DNA of 5,677 nucleotides, taken from the NCBI GenBank assembly GCA_019239785.1, contig JAFAZM010000152.1, positions 1 to 5,677 of the forward strand, in the 5' to 3' direction. The notes beneath the pieces are model-generated. The model was not told the origin of the DNA. It ran no database searches and saw only the letters and a list, made by a program, of their open reading frames with translations. This document shows positions 4,855-5,677 of this stretch, piece by piece. The stretch is from Sphingomonadaceae bacterium (GTDB lineage Bacteria; Pseudomonadota; Alphaproteobacteria; Sphingomonadales; Sphingomonadaceae). Position 1 is the stretch's first letter. The number at the start of each line of letters is the position of its first letter. Made by a program: the position numbers and the translations under genes.

Positions 4855-5536
4855 GCACGAGCTCGGCGGCGCGACGCTGACCCTGAAGGTGTCGCCGCGC
4901 GCCCGGCGCCTGCGGCTGCACGTCGATCCGCGCACCCGCTCGGTGATCCTGACCCTGCCCAAGCGGATGTCGCAGCGCCGGGCCCTCGCCTGGGCGGCCG
5001 GCCACCGGGCCTGGGTCGAGCAGGCGCTTGCGGCGATCCCCGAGCCGGTGCCGTTCGCGCCGGGAGGGAACGTCCCGCTCCACGGCCTGCCGCACCGGCT
5101 CGACTGGGACCCGGCCCGGCCGCGGCGGATCGAGCGCGGCGAGGGCAGGCTGGTCGCCGGCGGCCCGGCCGAGGGTCTCGAAGCCAGGCTGCTGCGCTGG
5201 CTCAAGGCGCACGCGCTGGACCTGCTCGACCGCGAGACCCGCGAGTTCTCCGCCAAGGCTGGCGTCAAGGCGTCGCGGGTCGGCATCGGCGATCCGGTTT
5301 CGCGCTGGGGCAGCTGCTCGTCCGGCGGGACGATCCGTTACTCCTGGCGGCTGATCCTGGCCCCCGAATTCGTCCGTCGCGCCACCGTCGCGCACGAGGT
5401 CGCCCATCTCGTCCATCTGAACCACGGGCCGGACTTCCATGCCTTGGTGAAGGCTTTGCTCGGGACCGACCCGAAGCCCGCCCGGGCCTGGCTCAAGCGC
5501 GAAGGCGCGGCGCTGCACCGGATCGGCCTTCGCTAG
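4808..5536 (+). CDS. YgjP-like (M48/SprT-related) zinc metallopeptidase
   Basis: The 242-residue protein matches the YgjP-like metallopeptidase domain (DUF45 type). The zinc site is His196-Glu-Val-Ala-His200 in TVAHEVAHLVHLNHGPDFH, with a probable third ligand His206 in the conserved NH motif. Upstream is the hallmark RWGSCSSGGTIRYSWRLILAP (166-186). The N-terminal half has the family beta-sheet start with RARRLRLHVDPRTRSVILTLP (31-51) and a WV..AL helix. There is no signal peptide or membrane segment, so it is cytoplasmic; substrates are unknown. ATG 4808 is the only good start codon near the expected N-terminus. It overlaps the YcgN gene by 47 bases in another frame, and its GGAAG directly abuts the ATG, too close for normal use, so expression probably relies on coupling to upstream translation. 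A palindrome fragment and an IS-like end follow within 25 bp. Confidence 0.92.
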   Translation: MKLGLSNIISSTVRSEHELGGATLTLKVSPRARRLRLHVDPRTRSVILTLPKRMSQRRALAWAAGHRAWVEQALAAIPEPVPFAPGGNVPLHGLPHRLDWDPARPRRIERGEGRLVAGGPAEGLEARLLRWLKAHALDLLDRETREFSAKAGVKASRVGIGDPVSRWGSCSSGGTIRYSWRLILAPEFVRRATVAHEVAHLVHLNHGPDFHALVKALLGTDPKPARAWLKREGAALHRIGLR

Positions 5537-5540
5537 ACTC

Positions 5541-5557
5541 ACCCTCTCCCGCCTGCG
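5541..5557 (+). other. Half of a possible terminator palindrome, apparently interrupted
   Basis: ACCCTCTCCCGCCTGCG begins 5 bp after the metallopeptidase stop codon. It looks like the left arm and loop of the CCCTCTCCCG...CGGGAGAGGG dyad that I know as common in intergenic DNA of GC-rich proteobacteria, but the right arm is missing. The following bases switch to the IS-like sequence. Only a minor GCCT/AGGC hairpin (5551-5561) remains. This is inference from a remembered repeat type. Confidence 0.35.
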
Positions 5558-5605
5558 AGGCCTATGCAAAAGTCTTCGTCTGTGATTCTCTGTTTTGAGG
5601 ATCGT

Positions 5606-5610
5606 GGGAG
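5606..5610 (+). promoter_or_regulatory. Ribosome binding site of the transposase-like ORF
   Basis: GGGAG lies 8 nt before ATG 5619, with a second GAGG (5613-5616) close to the start. It is the best-placed site in the window and supports 5619 as a real start. Confidence 0.55.
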
Positions 5611-5618
5611 CTGAGGCG

Positions 5619-5677
5619 ATGGCGGTGAAGAGGGTTGGCGAGCGTGGTTTTGCCGACGATCTTCTGGGTGCGCGTTT
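5619..5677 (+). CDS. Transposase-like N-terminus, partial (3' end outside the window)
   Basis: Nineteen codons are visible, reading MAVKRVGERGFADDLLGAR and continuing past the edge. The short basic start followed by G-F-A-D-x-L resembles N-termini of some IS5-family DDE transposases. No catalytic residue is in view, so the call rests on the N-terminal pattern, the strong ribosome binding site and the compositional change at 5557. It could also be an ordinary hypothetical gene with its own promoter region. Confidence 0.45.
   Translation, partial: MAVKRVGERGFADDLLGAR

Larger units (their letters stand above)
5557..5677 (+). mobile_element. Probable left end of an IS5-type insertion sequence (runs off the window)
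   Basis: From about 5557 the sequence becomes much less GC-rich than the rest of the window and includes TATGCAAAAGTCTTCG and TGATTCTCTGTTTTGAGG, in the style of an IS terminus and leader. A transposase-like ORF starts about 60 bp in, a normal distance for an IS. The exact left boundary, terminal inverted repeat and target duplication cannot be fixed because the other end lies outside. The family is a guess from the first residues. Confidence 0.5.

Noticed and set aside
4336..5569. Long minus-strand open frames (316 and 275 codons) opposite the SCO-YcgN-YgjP operon
   Set aside because: They overlap each other and cover genes with intact catalytic or metal motifs. Their composition is shadow-like.

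Overview
The window looks like chromosomal DNA from a high-GC alphaproteobacterium, most likely Sphingomonadales (Sphingomonas-like). The evidence is the set of alphaproteobacterial families (a DUF1491 protein, an MmcB DNA-repair protein, a SleB-type wall hydrolase with a signal peptide), the hpf-ptsN pair, strongly GC-rich codon use, and a LexA-like GTTC-N7-ATTC direct repeat of the alphaproteobacterial type. The genus assignment is an inference from gene content.

Layout. (1) Bases 1-266 hold the 3' end of the long-form ribosome hibernation factor hpf. It is followed, across a short gap with a strong hairpin, by ptsN (335-802), a PTS EIIA-type nitrogen regulatory protein. Downstream on the same strand come a PaaI-like hotdog thioesterase (810-1259) and a DUF1491 protein (1259-1594), packed 7 bp apart and then overlapping by 1 bp. 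(2) After a 162-bp gap with small dyads is a secreted SleB-family cell wall hydrolase (1757-2473). It is followed by mmcB (2522-3025), a PD-(D/E)XK-like repair protein whose short upstream gap carries a near-consensus LexA box. (3) The convergent gap 3026-3193 is the most structured non-coding part. It has a pair of inverted REP-type palindromes (a REPIN-like unit) and a (AGTCCC)n tandem repeat whose minus strand is a strong G-quadruplex motif, 3 bp past the stop codon of the gene on the minus strand. (4) That minus-strand gene (3194-3760) encodes an exported ankyrin-repeat protein. (5) Diverging from it across 69 bp is a compact plus-strand operon: a SCO-family copper lipoprotein (3830-4426), a YcgN-type cysteine-cluster protein (4423-4854, 4-bp ATGA overlap) and a YgjP-like zinc metallopeptidase (4808-5536, 47-bp overlap). 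(6) The last ~120 bases are less GC-rich and look like the left end of an insertion sequence. A transposase-like ORF starts at 5619 with a good ribosome binding site and runs off the window. The junction seems to cut a palindrome that began just after the metallopeptidase gene.

How the genes fit together. The first block is ribosome hibernation and nitrogen-PTS regulation, with metabolic passengers. The middle contains envelope remodelling and SOS-type repair. The SCO operon points to copper delivery and redox protein maturation, with the two downstream genes translationally coupled. I found no new defence, secretion or biosynthetic system. The genes are recognisable and mostly housekeeping, and the unusual content is in the intergenic DNA (REP pair, G4 repeat, LexA-like site, IS junction).
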